Shown: positions 11,701-19,032, counted from the first letter of the stretch. The stretch: 21,255 bases of DNA from Clostridia bacterium (GCA_021205485.1 JAJPXK010000031.1:1-21255), one strand, 5' to 3'. Notes: generated by a model not told the origin, from the letters alone. Made by a program: numbers and translations.

Positions 11701-12755
11701 GCCTTGAAGTCTACAACGCCGTTAGAGATAATCTTGTGCCTTATCTCGCCCTGCTCTTTGTCCGAAACGAGGACGAAAACGCTGCTTATGCCCGCGTTCT
11801 GTATTTCAAGAGCTTTTTCTTCAGAAATTATCTCGCCCGCCTTAGCCATAAGCTCGCCCGTTTCGGGGTTGAATATGTCGTCGGCTATTTTGCAGCCGGG
11901 GAGGCGGTACGCGAGGTTGAGCTTTTTATTGAACTTATACCTGCCTACCTTTACCACGTCGTACCTTCTCGGGTCAAAGAAAAGGTTGTTGAGGTGCTGG
12001 CGTACGGAATTTTCGTTAGGCGGTTCGCCGGGGCGGAGCCTTCTGTAAAGTTCCACAAGGCCGTCAGACTCTGACTTGGTGGTATCCTTGGCGATAGTGT
12101 TTTCTATCATCTTGTCGCCGGGGAAAAGATCGGTTAAAGCCCTGTCCGAGCCGAAGCCTAAGGCGCGCAAAAGCACGGTGGCGCAGATTTTACGTTTTCT
12201 GTCCACGTGTACCCATAAAACGCCCTGAGCGTCCTGCTCAAATTCCAGCCACGCGCCCCTGTTAGGGATTACAGTGGTGCCGAACATCTCTTTGCCGGTC
12301 TTGTCGCGGGAGCTGGCGTTGTAAACGCCGGGCGAACGGACAAGCTGAGAAACGATAACGCGCTCTGCGCCGTTGATGATGAAGGAACCGCTGTCGGTCA
12401 TAAGGGGGAACTCGCCCATAAACACGGGCTGGTCTATAACCTCGTCCTTTACCTTGTTTACAAGGCGCACGGTTACGTGCAGGGGAAGGGCGTACGTCGC
12501 GTCGCGGTTCCTGCACTCCTTTTCGTCATACTTCGGCTTTTCGTCAAACCAGTGGTTCAAAAAATAAAGCTCGTAGTGGTCGGAATAGTCGGTAATCGGC
12601 GAAAAATCTTCAAACACTTCCGAAATTCCTTCGTTGATAAAATTCCAGTAGCTTGACTTCTGGATTTCTACAAGGTCGGGAATGTCGATAACTTCGTTGA
12701 TTTTACCGAACTTTCTCCTTTCGGTTTTGCCATACTTCTGAATGGGTAAATTCAT
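8730..12755 (-). CDS. rpoB: DNA-directed RNA polymerase subunit beta
   Basis: A 1341-residue beta subunit. It contains the rifampicin-binding region GSSQLSQFMDQTNPAAEL from residue 556. The usual resistance positions are all wild type (Q562, D565, H575 and S580 match E. coli 513, 516, 526 and 531); only position 529-equivalent is Lys instead of Arg, so rifampicin sensitivity is expected. Further core motifs are GPGGLNRDRATFEVRDVH, HYGRMCPIETPEGQNIGL, the KMAGRHGNKGVIS segment and the C-terminal GGKAQFGGQRFGEMEVWAL. Two features are unusual: a charged insert near residues 400-430 (SDDEKPEEKKSREKRRE), and an acidic C-terminal tail in which 45 of the last 92 residues are Asp or Glu. That tail makes the protein longer than the roughly 1190-1250 residues I expect in Firmicutes. 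The ATG 12755 follows AAAGGAG with 13-nt spacing. rpoC follows after 18 bp. Confidence 0.99.
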   Translation of the reverse strand: MNLPIQKYGKTERRKFGKINEVIDIPDLVEIQKSSYWNFINEGISEVFEDFSPITDYSDHYELYFLNHWFDEKPKYDEKECRNRDATYALPLHVTVRLVNKVKDEVIDQPVFMGEFPLMTDSGSFIINGAERVIVSQLVRSPGVYNASSRDKTGKEMFGTTVIPNRGAWLEFEQDAQGVLWVHVDRKRKICATVLLRALGFGSDRALTDLFPGDKMIENTIAKDTTKSESDGLVELYRRLRPGEPPNENSVRQHLNNLFFDPRRYDVVKVGRYKFNKKLNLAYRLPGCKIADDIFNPETGELMAKAGEIISEEKALEIQNAGISSVFVLVSDKEQGEIRHKIISNGVVDFKALSDKPAKMFGLLPTVYYPNFRFMKEIAEECRRASVEDVAVKYMDRINAIYYTQETAESDDEKPEEKKSREKRRETRIKFVAACKVFNALLESDKTELDDEEKKAIKPVIEKLNHKHITVDDIVAAISTNLDLQYGIGTIDNIDHLGNRRVRSVGELLQNQLRIGIARLEKLIKERMATQDAMEVTPSGLVNVRPVSAVIREFFGSSQLSQFMDQTNPAAELTHKRKLSALGPGGLNRDRATFEVRDVHHSHYGRMCPIETPEGQNIGLISSLATFAKVNEYGFIMSPYRKVVKDENGVPTVTDHVDYLTADEEDKYTVAQANEPLDENNHFVNMRVGCRHQDLITQLAPEKMDYMDVSPKQLVSVATALIPFLENDDTNRALMGSNMQRQAVPLMKTESAIVATGIEGAIARDSGVLVHAKNAGVVTGVSSDLIKIREDSGFETEYRLKKFERSNQNTCLNQRPIVNTGDRVEKGEIIADGPATNNGELALGKNILIGYMEWEGYNYEDAILVSEKLVQDDVFTSIHIEEHETEARDTKLGEEEITRDIPNVSDDALKDLDADGIVRIGAEVQPGDILVGKVTPKGETELTPEERLLRAIFGEKAREVRDTSLKVPHGEGGIVVDVKVFTRENKDELSPGVNKLVRVYIAQKRKIQVGDKMAGRHGNKGVISRVLPQADMPFLSDGTPLQIVLNPLGVPSRMNIGQVLEVHLGYVCKMLGWKIATPVFDGATEQDIKQLFMENGILNPEGKVDGKIQVYDGRTGEPFENRVTVGVQYMIKLIHLVDDKIHARSIGPYSLVTQQPLGGKAQFGGQRFGEMEVWALEAYGAAHVLQEILTVKSDDIVGRVKTYESIVKGNNISEPGIPEAFKVLRKEMQSLALDVKVLTESGEELIIHELDEDDEAIPTAAAREAEERDRQQTVEEYDISGDEDDEEELELGSIFESDEDGDDFASKELFGGGDDEDDDFDDEITDKFTLFDGDDDDDEEN

Positions 12756-13072
12756 TGAAAAAACAATACTCCTTTTGGCATAAGCCTTTAATAATATTCA
12801 TAACATGGCGATTATCCGTATATATCTTTTCACCGGAAAAAATCTTTTGATGTTGCCTATTGACAAATACGCGTTTATGCTGTAAAATTAAAATCCAGAA
12901 ACTTCTGAAAAAAATTTTAAGCATTTGCCCCGCCCCGCTTTACATTTTCCCTTTAACGTTATATAATCATATACGTAAAGGGGCGTAATTTTACGTTGAA
13001 ACATGTCGGTTTACCGCAGTTAAATTTCAACTTAAAAAAGCTCAACAGGGCATTATACGCATTTTAATACAT
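12756..13072 (-). other. Long leader of rpoBC, about 315 nt, no gene seen
   Basis: AT-rich stretch between the rpoB start and its predicted transcription start. The genes rplK, rplA, rplJ and rplL that usually precede rpoB are absent. I see only weak hairpins, for example ACGTAAA/TTTACGT at 12973-12979 with 12990-12996, and no recognisable riboswitch or ribosomal-protein binding leader. A 73-codon frame crossing the rpoB start is low complexity and not credible as a gene. Confidence 0.5.
12860..12888 (+). promoter_or_regulatory. Plus-strand promoter inside the rpoB leader
   Basis: TTGACA (12860-12865), a 17-bp spacer and TAAAAT (12883-12888), the same box pair as the promoter at 5-33. It points away from rpoB toward the S4 gene, whose start is about 260 bp downstream. 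It could drive that gene with a long leader, or an RNA antisense to the rpoB leader. Confidence 0.6.
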
Positions 13073-13078
13073 TGTACT

Positions 13079-13107
13079 ATTATAAATCAACGCGTCAACC
13101 CTGTCAA
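13079..13107 (-). promoter_or_regulatory. Consensus sigma-A promoter of rpoBC
   Basis: Perfect TTGACA (13102-13107) and TATAAT (13079-13084) on the minus strand with a 17-bp spacer. It is the strongest candidate upstream of rpoB, with a predicted start near 13072. Confidence 0.85.
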
Positions 13108-13130
13108 GCGATTTTTTACTCTTTTACAAT
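13102..13130 (+). promoter_or_regulatory. Possible divergent promoter of the S4 gene sharing the -35 box
   Basis: The reverse complement of the rpoBC -35 box reads TGTCAA on the plus strand and is followed after 17 bp by TACAAT (13125-13130). It would start transcription about 20 nt before the S4 gene ATG. The -35 match is weak in this direction. Confidence 0.4.
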
Positions 13131-13156
13131 TAATAATAAAAAAATTTTTAAAAGTT

Positions 13157-13399
13157 ATGAGAATTGATAAATTTTTAAAGGTTTCAAGAATTTTAAAAAG
13201 GCGGGCCGTGGCGCAGGAAGCCTGCTCGGCGGGCAAAGTAGTTATAAACGGGCGGGAAGCCAAACCCTCCCGCGAGGTTAAAGAGGGCGACGTGGTAGAA
13301 ATTTTATACGCCAGCGGAACGCTTAAATTTAAAGTTTTAGAGACAAAGGAATACGTAAAAAAAGACGACGCAAGCAAAATGTATGAGATAATTGAGTGA
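13157..13399 (+). CDS. rqcP: RqcP/YabO-like S4-domain RNA-binding protein
   Basis: An 80-residue protein consisting of one S4 RNA-binding domain: MRIDKFLKVSRILKRRAVAQ, then SAGKVVINGREAKPSREVKEGDVVEI. This is nearly the textbook pattern of YabO (RqcP), which binds stalled 50S subunits near the peptidyl-tRNA and works with RqcH in C-terminal alanine tailing for ribosome-associated quality control. The short length and the KVSR-KRR motif favour it over pseudouridine synthase S4 domains or Hsp15. No Shine-Dalgarno is visible before the ATG; the upstream stretch is nearly all A and T, so initiation may rely on an unstructured A-rich leader. It is divergent from rpoB and followed on the same strand, after a repeat-filled gap, by ispDF. 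Confidence 0.88.
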   Translation: MRIDKFLKVSRILKRRAVAQEACSAGKVVINGREAKPSREVKEGDVVEILYASGTLKFKVLETKEYVKKDDASKMYEIIE

Positions 13400-13442
13400 A
13401 CTCATTATTTAAGGCTCCCCTATTAGCAAACACCGATTAATC

Positions 13443-13610
13443 CGGTAGCCATCTTTTCTTGGCTTCCCCCTGCGGGGGAAGCTGGCTGCGTTAGCAGACT
13501 GATGAGGGGATATTTTGGTCATTTTACCATATGTATTGTTAAAAACGAGGTAAATTTATCCCCTCATCCGACCCTACGGGCCACCTTCCCCCCATAAAAG
13601 GGGAAGGCAA
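13443..13610. repeat. Inverted pair of REP-like palindromic repeats
   Basis: The left unit (13443-13508) has a 9-bp hairpin GCTTCCCCC/GGGGGAAGC (13462-13482), a second hairpin CTGC-GTTA-GCAG (13486-13497) and ends GATGAGGGGA. The right unit (13558-13610) is a diverged copy on the opposite strand: TCCCCTCATC (13558-13567) mirrors the left end exactly, and a CCTTCCCC/GGGGAAGG hairpin closes it. The left unit recurs at 19093-19155 with a 3-bp deletion and a few changes. The pair fills most of the 287-bp gap between the S4 gene and ispDF. It resembles paired REP elements (BIMEs), which are mobilised in trans by RAYT/IS200-like transposases; none is encoded here. Confidence 0.8.
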
Positions 13611-13643
13611 GATTTTGTAAAGTTATTATTTTAAGAAATAAGC

Positions 13644-13668
13644 CGCTTTTTGCTATCGCAAAACAGCG
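13644..13668 (+). other. Leader hairpin before the ispDF ribosome binding site
   Basis: CGCTTTTTGC pairs with GCAAAACAGCG (one bulged C) across the loop TATC, ending 6 nt before AGGAGA at 13675-13680. There is no T run after it, so it is not a terminator in this direction. I see no convincing promoter in the gap, so ispDF may be read from the S4 gene promoter. Confidence 0.5.
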
Positions 13669-13686
13669 ATTTACAGGAGATTTGCA

Positions 13687-14829
13687 TTGAACAAAGTATC
13701 AGCTATTATATGCGCGGCGGGAACGGGCGAAAGAGCGGGCTTCGGCAAAAACAAGCTTTTAACCACCCTCGCGGGCGCCCCCGCCATCTACCACACGCTT
13801 AAAAAATTTGATCTGAAAGAAATCGACGAAGTTATCGTCGCCGCGTCGAGCGTTGACTATAAAGAGATTAAGGCCATCTGCGCCCCCTTCGGCTATTCGG
13901 TTATAATAGGCGGCAAAACAAGGTTCGAAAGCGTTAAAAAGGCCCTTGAAAAGGTGACGGGCGACGTTGTTATTATCCACGACGGAGCGAGGCCTTACGT
14001 AACCGAAAAGATGATAAAGGACTGCATCGCGGGCGCCACGGCCTACGGCAGCGCGGTATGCGCCATACCCGCCACCGACACCACCGCCATTGTATATTAC
14101 GGCGTCATCACCGACGTTCCTAAGCGAGAAAGCGTCTACTGCGTGCAGACGCCTCAGGGCTTTAACACCGAAGCCATCAAAAAGGCGTACGAGATCGCCG
14201 CGGGCGAGGGCAAGGCCTTTACCGACGACAGCTCGGCATACTCCGCGTACATCGGCATCCCTCACGTTATAGAGGGCGACAGAAAGAACATAAAACTGAC
14301 TTACAGAGAGGACTTTACACGCAATATTCCGCCTATATGCGCGGGCGAATCGGACTGCATAGGCTTCGGAACCGACACGCACGCCTTCGGCGGACTCAAT
14401 AAATATATAACCCTCGCGGGAGTAAAAATAGACTGCGACAGGTCGCTTATCGCGCACAGCGACGGCGACGTGGTTATACACGCCCTTATGGACGCTATAC
14501 TTTCAGCCTGCGGGCTGTACGACATAGGGCATTACTTCCCCGACACCGACAAAAAATACAAGGGGGCTGACAGTACAAAGCTTCTGCTTGAGGTTATGGA
14601 TATGGCGGCGAAAAGCGGACGAGCTTTGCAGAACGTTTCGGTAACCGTACTGGCGGAAAAGCCGAAGCTCGCCCCTAAAACCGACGAAATGGCGGCAAAT
14701 ATAGCCAGACTATGCGGCATCGAAAGGCAATATGTGGCCGTGGCCGCAGGCACTAGCGAAAAACTCGGCTTTGTAGGCGAAGGCCTCGGCATTACAGCCT
14801 ACTGCACCGTTTTAATGAAGAGAAAGTAG
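13687..14829 (+). CDS. ispDF: Bifunctional IspD-IspF enzyme of the MEP isoprenoid pathway
   Basis: A 380-residue fusion of MEP cytidylyltransferase (IspD, residues 1 to about 215) and MECDP synthase (IspF, from about 222). These enzymes catalyse two non-consecutive steps of the non-mevalonate route to IPP and DMAPP. The IspD part shows AAGTGERAGFGKNKLL from residue 10 (CTP binding), GGKTRFESVKKAL, HDGARPYV, VYCVQTPQGF and a TDDSS motif. The IspF part shows TDTHAF with zinc ligands D230 and H232, HSDGDVVIHAL with H265 as third ligand, and DIGHYFPDTD. Near the C-terminus the usual KATTTEKLGF-GRGEGI is altered to AAGTSEKLGFVGEGLGI, losing a conserved Lys and Arg. The start is TTG 13687, supported by AGGAGA 6 nt upstream. 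radA follows after 59 bp on the same strand. Fusion is common in alphaproteobacteria and Campylobacter, less so in Firmicutes. Confidence 0.95.
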   Translation: MNKVSAIICAAGTGERAGFGKNKLLTTLAGAPAIYHTLKKFDLKEIDEVIVAASSVDYKEIKAICAPFGYSVIIGGKTRFESVKKALEKVTGDVVIIHDGARPYVTEKMIKDCIAGATAYGSAVCAIPATDTTAIVYYGVITDVPKRESVYCVQTPQGFNTEAIKKAYEIAAGEGKAFTDDSSAYSAYIGIPHVIEGDRKNIKLTYREDFTRNIPPICAGESDCIGFGTDTHAFGGLNKYITLAGVKIDCDRSLIAHSDGDVVIHALMDAILSACGLYDIGHYFPDTDKKYKGADSTKLLLEVMDMAAKSGRALQNVSVTVLAEKPKLAPKTDEMAANIARLCGIERQYVAVAAGTSEKLGFVGEGLGITAYCTVLMKRK

Positions 14830-14888
14830 ACTCACGCGATTTCTTTTGGTTTTCTGTCCAAAACAAATTGTGTGAATACGGTTTTTAT

Positions 14889-16253
14889 ATGGCTAAAAAT
14901 ATTCAGACAACCTACGTTTGCAGCGAATGCGGGGCGGTGAGCCCGAGGTGGCTCGGAAGATGCCCCTCCTGCCTCGCCTTTAACACGATGACGGAAGAAA
15001 TCGTTACCCCCTCCCCCGCCGCTAAAAAAACTTCATACACGGCCGCGTCCAAGGCCGTGCCGCTTTCCAAAGTGGAGTATAAAAGCTACGGGCGGACGAG
15101 CTCGGGCATATCGGAGTTCGACACGGTAATAGGCGGCGGCATTGTAAAGGGCTCATTAATCCTTTTAGGGGGCGACCCCGGGATAGGCAAATCTACCATT
15201 TTAACGCAAATTGCCGCCACACTATCCCTAAACCACAAGGTTTTATACTTTTCCGCCGAGGAGAGCTGCTCGCAGGTTAAAATGCGGGCGGAAAGGCTTG
15301 GCAAGGCCTGCGGAGACCTTCTTTTAATCAACGAAACGTGCATAGACGGGCTGGAAAACGAGCTTGAAGGCGTGGAATTTTGCGTGATAGACTCCATACA
15401 GGCGGTGTATACCGAGGATTTATCCTCTTCGGCGGGCTCGGTAGGGCAGGTACGCGAATGCGCCTCTAAACTTATGCGAATAGCAAAGAGCCGCGGCATA
15501 ACGTTTTTTATAATAGGCCACGTTACAAAGGAAGGCGCCCTGGCAGGCCCTAAAGTGCTTGAACACATTATGGATACCGTGCTGTACTTTGAAGGGGAAA
15601 ACCAGGAAAATTACCGCATACTGCGTTCGGTCAAAAACCGCTTCGGCAACGTGAGCGAGGTCGGCGTGTTTGAAATGACCGACAAAGGCATAATCCCCGT
15701 AACCGATTATTCGGGCATATTCCTGTCCGAAAGCAGGGGCCAGGAGGCCGGCGCGGTGGTTACCCCCGCTCAGACGGGCAACAGATGCATGAACGTTGAA
15801 GTGCAGACGCTTATTTCCAAAACGAGCTTCGGCAACCCGAGAAGAATGTCGCTCGGCGTAGACTACAACAAACTCGCCCTGCTTTTAGCGGTGCTTGAAA
15901 AGCGCTGCGGCGTACATTTAGGCGGCTACGACGTATACGTAAACGTCATGGGCGGAATGAGGTTGAACGAACCTTCCGCCGACCTCGCAGTATGCGCCGC
16001 CCTCGCCTCCTCCTTTTACGACGTCCCTATAGACAAATACACGGCGGCCTTCGGCGAAGTCGGCCTGACGGGCGAAGTAAGGGCTGTTTCGTATGCCGAA
16101 AAGCGTGTAGCCGAGTGCCTTAAAATGGGTTTCAAAAAGGTGCTTGTGCCCGCAAAAAATATGAAGTCAATGACAAAATACCTCGATAAAATAGACATAG
16201 TGCCCGTCCTTTACGTAGGAACGATGGTAAAAAACCTGTTTAAAACAACTTGA
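14889..16253 (+). CDS. radA: DNA repair ATPase RadA
   Basis: A 454-residue RecA-like ATPase (RadA/Sms) that promotes branch migration of recombination intermediates. Domains in order: an N-terminal C4 zinc finger (C11, C14, C25, C28; YVCSECGAVSPRWLGRCPSC), a RecA core with Walker A GGDPGIGKST at about 94-103 and Walker B-like FCVIDSIQAVY, the diagnostic KNRFG motif at 249-253, and a C-terminal Lon-like domain that lacks protease function in the family. ATG 14889 gives the canonical MAKNIQTTYVC beginning; an in-frame TTG at 14868 would add seven unlikely residues. No clear Shine-Dalgarno is visible at either start. It is probably co-transcribed with ispDF and ends at the hairpin at 16266-16290. 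Confidence 0.97.
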   Translation: MAKNIQTTYVCSECGAVSPRWLGRCPSCLAFNTMTEEIVTPSPAAKKTSYTAASKAVPLSKVEYKSYGRTSSGISEFDTVIGGGIVKGSLILLGGDPGIGKSTILTQIAATLSLNHKVLYFSAEESCSQVKMRAERLGKACGDLLLINETCIDGLENELEGVEFCVIDSIQAVYTEDLSSSAGSVGQVRECASKLMRIAKSRGITFFIIGHVTKEGALAGPKVLEHIMDTVLYFEGENQENYRILRSVKNRFGNVSEVGVFEMTDKGIIPVTDYSGIFLSESRGQEAGAVVTPAQTGNRCMNVEVQTLISKTSFGNPRRMSLGVDYNKLALLLAVLEKRCGVHLGGYDVYVNVMGGMRLNEPSADLAVCAALASSFYDVPIDKYTAAFGEVGLTGEVRAVSYAEKRVAECLKMGFKKVLVPAKNMKSMTKYLDKIDIVPVLYVGTMVKNLFKTT

Positions 16254-16265
16254 CGCGTAAAATTT

Positions 16266-16290
16266 AAGCGGCGGGAAAAACCCGCCGCTT
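16266..16290. terminator. Bidirectional terminator between radA and malQ
   Basis: A 10-bp GC-rich stem (AAGCGGCGGG with CCCGCCGCTT) closes on AAAAA and is followed by a T run on the plus strand. The genes converge here, so it probably serves both. Confidence 0.9.
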
Positions 16291-16324
16291 TTCTATTTGT
16301 ATTAAAGTAAAAATGCTCCCTGCC

Positions 16325-17833
16325 TTACCAAGATCTGCCCGTATTGCCGACGGCAATGCGGAATTTTGAAGCCACAGCCTTTGACGGAATTTTTTTGAGC
16401 CTGAACTGCCAGTTGCCGGAAGAGGTCGAGGGCGTATTCATACGGCTGTCGTTATTTAAGCATAAGACGTCCTGTATCGGCACCACGCTTATCTGCGATT
16501 TTGTGCCTAACGCGCACACGCACAAAGCTTTTACCGCGTCCTCTTTTTTGGATATAGGGTAATGGAAACCTTCGTACCGCAAAGCCAGCCGCAAATTCAC
16601 GGAAAATTCTTTAAACTGCTCGTCGGTCATATTTTCGATAAACCCTAACGCCGTGTCGTTGTCGTGCGTTCCCGTATACGTAACCGAATTTTCGGCGATA
16701 AATTTAGGCAGATATTCGTTTGTCTTGTTGCCGTCGAAGGCGAACATCAGAATTTTCATCCCGGGGAAGCCCGTGCCGTCGCGAAGTTTAATAACCCCGT
16801 CGTCTATAACGCCTAAGTCTTCGGCTATTACGCTAAGCTTTCCTAAGCTCTTTTCAATAGTTTCAAACAGGGATATTCCCGGCCCTTTTTTCCATTTACC
16901 CGTTTCGGCCGTAGGGGCGTCGGCGGGGATTTCGTAATATCTGTCAAAGCCGCGGAAGTGGTCTATCCTCACTATATCGTAAAGCTCAAGCGCCCCCGCC
17001 ATCCTGTCCGTCCACCAGCTATAGCCCTCTTTTTCAAGCCTCTGCCAGTCGTACAAAGGGTTGCCCCAAAGCTGGCCTGTCTTTGAAAAATAATCGGGAG
17101 GCACTCCCGCCACCGCGACGGGGTTTAAATCTTCGTCCAAATCAAACAATTCAGGGCGGCCCCATACGTCGGACGAATCGTACGCCACATACAAAGGTAT
17201 GTCGCCTATTATGCGTATACCCTTGGAATTAACGTACGCCTTAAGCTCTTTCCACTGCCTGAAAAATTCATACTGCAAAAATATCCAGAACAGGTATTCG
17301 TCTCTGTTTTTCTCTTTAAACTTTTCAAGGGCCTCTTTGTTTTTGAATTTATACTCTTCGGGGAATTTGTCAAAGGTTACGTTATATGTCTGCTTCAACG
17401 CCATAAAAAGGGCGTAATCTTCAAACTTGCCGCCTGCGACAAACTCAGCAAATTCTGTATTTTTTGTATCGAACCTCGCGTAAGCCTTGCGAAGCGTCTT
17501 GTACCTTTCAACATACAGCCTGCCGTAGTCTATATTTCCCTCAGGCGTTTTTGCGTCTTCAAGCTCGCCCTTGGTTAAAAGGCCGTCGCTTTGAAGCTGC
17601 TCCAAATCTATAAAATAAGGGTTGCCCGAACGGCAGCACACAGACTGGTAGGGCGAATCGCCGTAACCCGTCTGCACAAGCGGAAGTATCTGCCAGTATT
17701 TTACCTTTGCGTCTGACAAAAAGTCGGCAAATTCGTAGGCTTCTTTGCCAAGGCTGCCTATGCCGTAGTCGTTAGGCAGGGAAGAAATATGGCACAGAAT
17801 GCCCGCTCCCCTCTCAAAACTCTGTCTCTTCAT
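16325..17833 (-). CDS. malQ: 4-alpha-glucanotransferase (amylomaltase, GH77)
   Basis: A 502-residue GH77 enzyme that transfers alpha-1,4-glucan segments between maltodextrins, with a role in maltodextrin and glycogen metabolism. The N-terminus RGAGILCHISSLPNDYGIGSLG and the PLVQTGYGDSPYQS motif are characteristic. Catalytic residues are visible: nucleophile D291 in RIDHFRGF, acid/base E338 in AEDLGV and D391 in THDND. The length is typical of bacterial amylomaltases of the short type, with no N-terminal carbohydrate-binding domains. The ATG 17833 follows AAGGA with 8-nt spacing. It starts 29 bp after dapL ends on the same strand and so is probably co-transcribed with it, although the pathways are unrelated. 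Confidence 0.96.
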   Translation of the reverse strand: MKRQSFERGAGILCHISSLPNDYGIGSLGKEAYEFADFLSDAKVKYWQILPLVQTGYGDSPYQSVCCRSGNPYFIDLEQLQSDGLLTKGELEDAKTPEGNIDYGRLYVERYKTLRKAYARFDTKNTEFAEFVAGGKFEDYALFMALKQTYNVTFDKFPEEYKFKNKEALEKFKEKNRDEYLFWIFLQYEFFRQWKELKAYVNSKGIRIIGDIPLYVAYDSSDVWGRPELFDLDEDLNPVAVAGVPPDYFSKTGQLWGNPLYDWQRLEKEGYSWWTDRMAGALELYDIVRIDHFRGFDRYYEIPADAPTAETGKWKKGPGISLFETIEKSLGKLSVIAEDLGVIDDGVIKLRDGTGFPGMKILMFAFDGNKTNEYLPKFIAENSVTYTGTHDNDTALGFIENMTDEQFKEFSVNLRLALRYEGFHYPISKKEDAVKALCVCALGTKSQISVVPIQDVLCLNNDSRMNTPSTSSGNWQFRLKKIPSKAVASKFRIAVGNTGRSW

Positions 17834-17862
17834 ATTCTGCTTCCTTAAATTATTTTCTCTTG

Positions 17863-19032
17863 TTATAATATTTTTTTGATGCGGTCTATCGCCTCGGCCG
17901 TCTTTTCGTAGGTGTTGAACGCGGTAAGGCGGAAGAACCCTTCGCCGTTTTTGCCGAAGCCCGAGCCGGGGGTGCCTACAACGTTGGCCTCGGCAAGCAG
18001 TTTATCGAAGAAATCCCAGCTATCCATGCCGCATTTAAGCCATATGTAGGGGGAATTTTTGCCGCCCGTATGGTAAATGTTCATCTCTGTAAGGGCATCG
18101 GAAATAAGATTTGCGTTCTTCTGGTAAGCCAGGATATTTTCCCTGCACTGCCTTACGCCTTCGGGCGAATACGCCGCCTCGGCCATCCTCTGCTGAATGT
18201 AGCTCGTTCCGTTGTATTTGGTGGACTGCCTTCTCGCCCACATTTTGGCGAGTTTGCCGCCGCAAAGTTCGTCGGGAACCACGGTATACCCGCAGCGCGT
18301 ACCCGTAAAGCCCGCCGTCTTGGAAAACGAACAAAGCTCCACGGCGCAGGTCCTCGCCCCTTCTACAGCGAAAATGCTCCTCGGAACGTCTTTTTCGGTG
18401 ACGAAAGCTTCGTACGCCGCGTCGTAAATTATCACCGCCCCTAAACTGTTGGCGTAGTCTACCCACGCCTTAAGCTTTTCGTAAGAGAAAGCCGCCCCCG
18501 TAGGGTTGTTTGGCGAACAGAGATAAATTATGTCGCATTTCAAATTTTTGTCGGGGAGGGGCGCGAAGTCGTCTTCCTCGGTGGCGTCGCAGAAGATTAC
18601 CTTCCTGCCGCTCATCACGTTGCTGTCAAGGTAAACGGGATAAACGGGGTCGGGAATAAGCACTACGTTGCCGTCGTCGAACATATCCACAATGTTGCCG
18701 CAGTCGCTTTTGGCGCCGTCGGATACATGGATTTCATGAGGGGCGATTTTTACGTTAAATGAGGCATAGTAGCGGCTGATTGCATCCCTTAAAAATTCGT
18801 AGCCCTGCGAATCGGGGCTGTAGCCGCGGAATGTTTTTGCGTCGCCCATCTCTTTTACGGCCTTTACGCCCGCCTCAACCACGCACGGGGCGAGCGGACG
18901 CGTTACGTCGCCTATGCCGAGTTTAATAATGTCGGCGGAAGGGTTTTCCGCCGAAAACTTTTTAACGCGGTTAGCTATTTCCACAAAAAGATAACTGCTT
19001 TTTATATTGTCGTAATTAGAATTAAGCTTCAT
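17863..19032 (-). CDS. dapL: LL-diaminopimelate aminotransferase
   Basis: A 389-residue fold-type I PLP enzyme that converts tetrahydrodipicolinate directly to LL-diaminopimelate for lysine and peptidoglycan, bypassing the succinyl or acetyl routes. The N-terminus MKLNSNYDNIKSSYLFVEI, IIKLGIGDVTRPLAP and FRGYSPDSQGYEFLRDAI are diagnostic of DapL rather than other aspartate aminotransferase-like enzymes. CSPNNPTG, YDAAYEAF and the PLP lysine K238 in SFSKTAGFTGTRCGY complete the site. The length is somewhat below the roughly 400-410 residues common in the family, with nothing obviously missing. The ATG 19032 is preceded by AAAGGA with 7-nt spacing. The promoter at 19162-19190 gives a leader of about 120 nt that contains a REP-like repeat; malQ follows closely. 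Confidence 0.95.
   Translation of the reverse strand: MKLNSNYDNIKSSYLFVEIANRVKKFSAENPSADIIKLGIGDVTRPLAPCVVEAGVKAVKEMGDAKTFRGYSPDSQGYEFLRDAISRYYASFNVKIAPHEIHVSDGAKSDCGNIVDMFDDGNVVLIPDPVYPVYLDSNVMSGRKVIFCDATEEDDFAPLPDKNLKCDIIYLCSPNNPTGAAFSYEKLKAWVDYANSLGAVIIYDAAYEAFVTEKDVPRSIFAVEGARTCAVELCSFSKTAGFTGTRCGYTVVPDELCGGKLAKMWARRQSTKYNGTSYIQQRMAEAAYSPEGVRQCRENILAYQKNANLISDALTEMNIYHTGGKNSPYIWLKCGMDSWDFFDKLLAEANVVGTPGSGFGKNGEGFFRLTAFNTYEKTAEAIDRIKKIL

Noticed and set aside
12703..12924. 73-codon minus-strand frame crossing the rpoB start
   Set aside because: It overlaps the rpoB start out of frame, has no ribosome binding site and an AT-driven composition.
13087..13377. 96-codon minus-strand frame over the S4 gene
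   Set aside because: Antisense shadow of a clearly recognisable S4-domain protein and of the promoter region.
14868..14888. Upstream TTG start for radA
   Set aside because: Adds MCEYGFY before the canonical MAKNIQ start, with no ribosome binding site.
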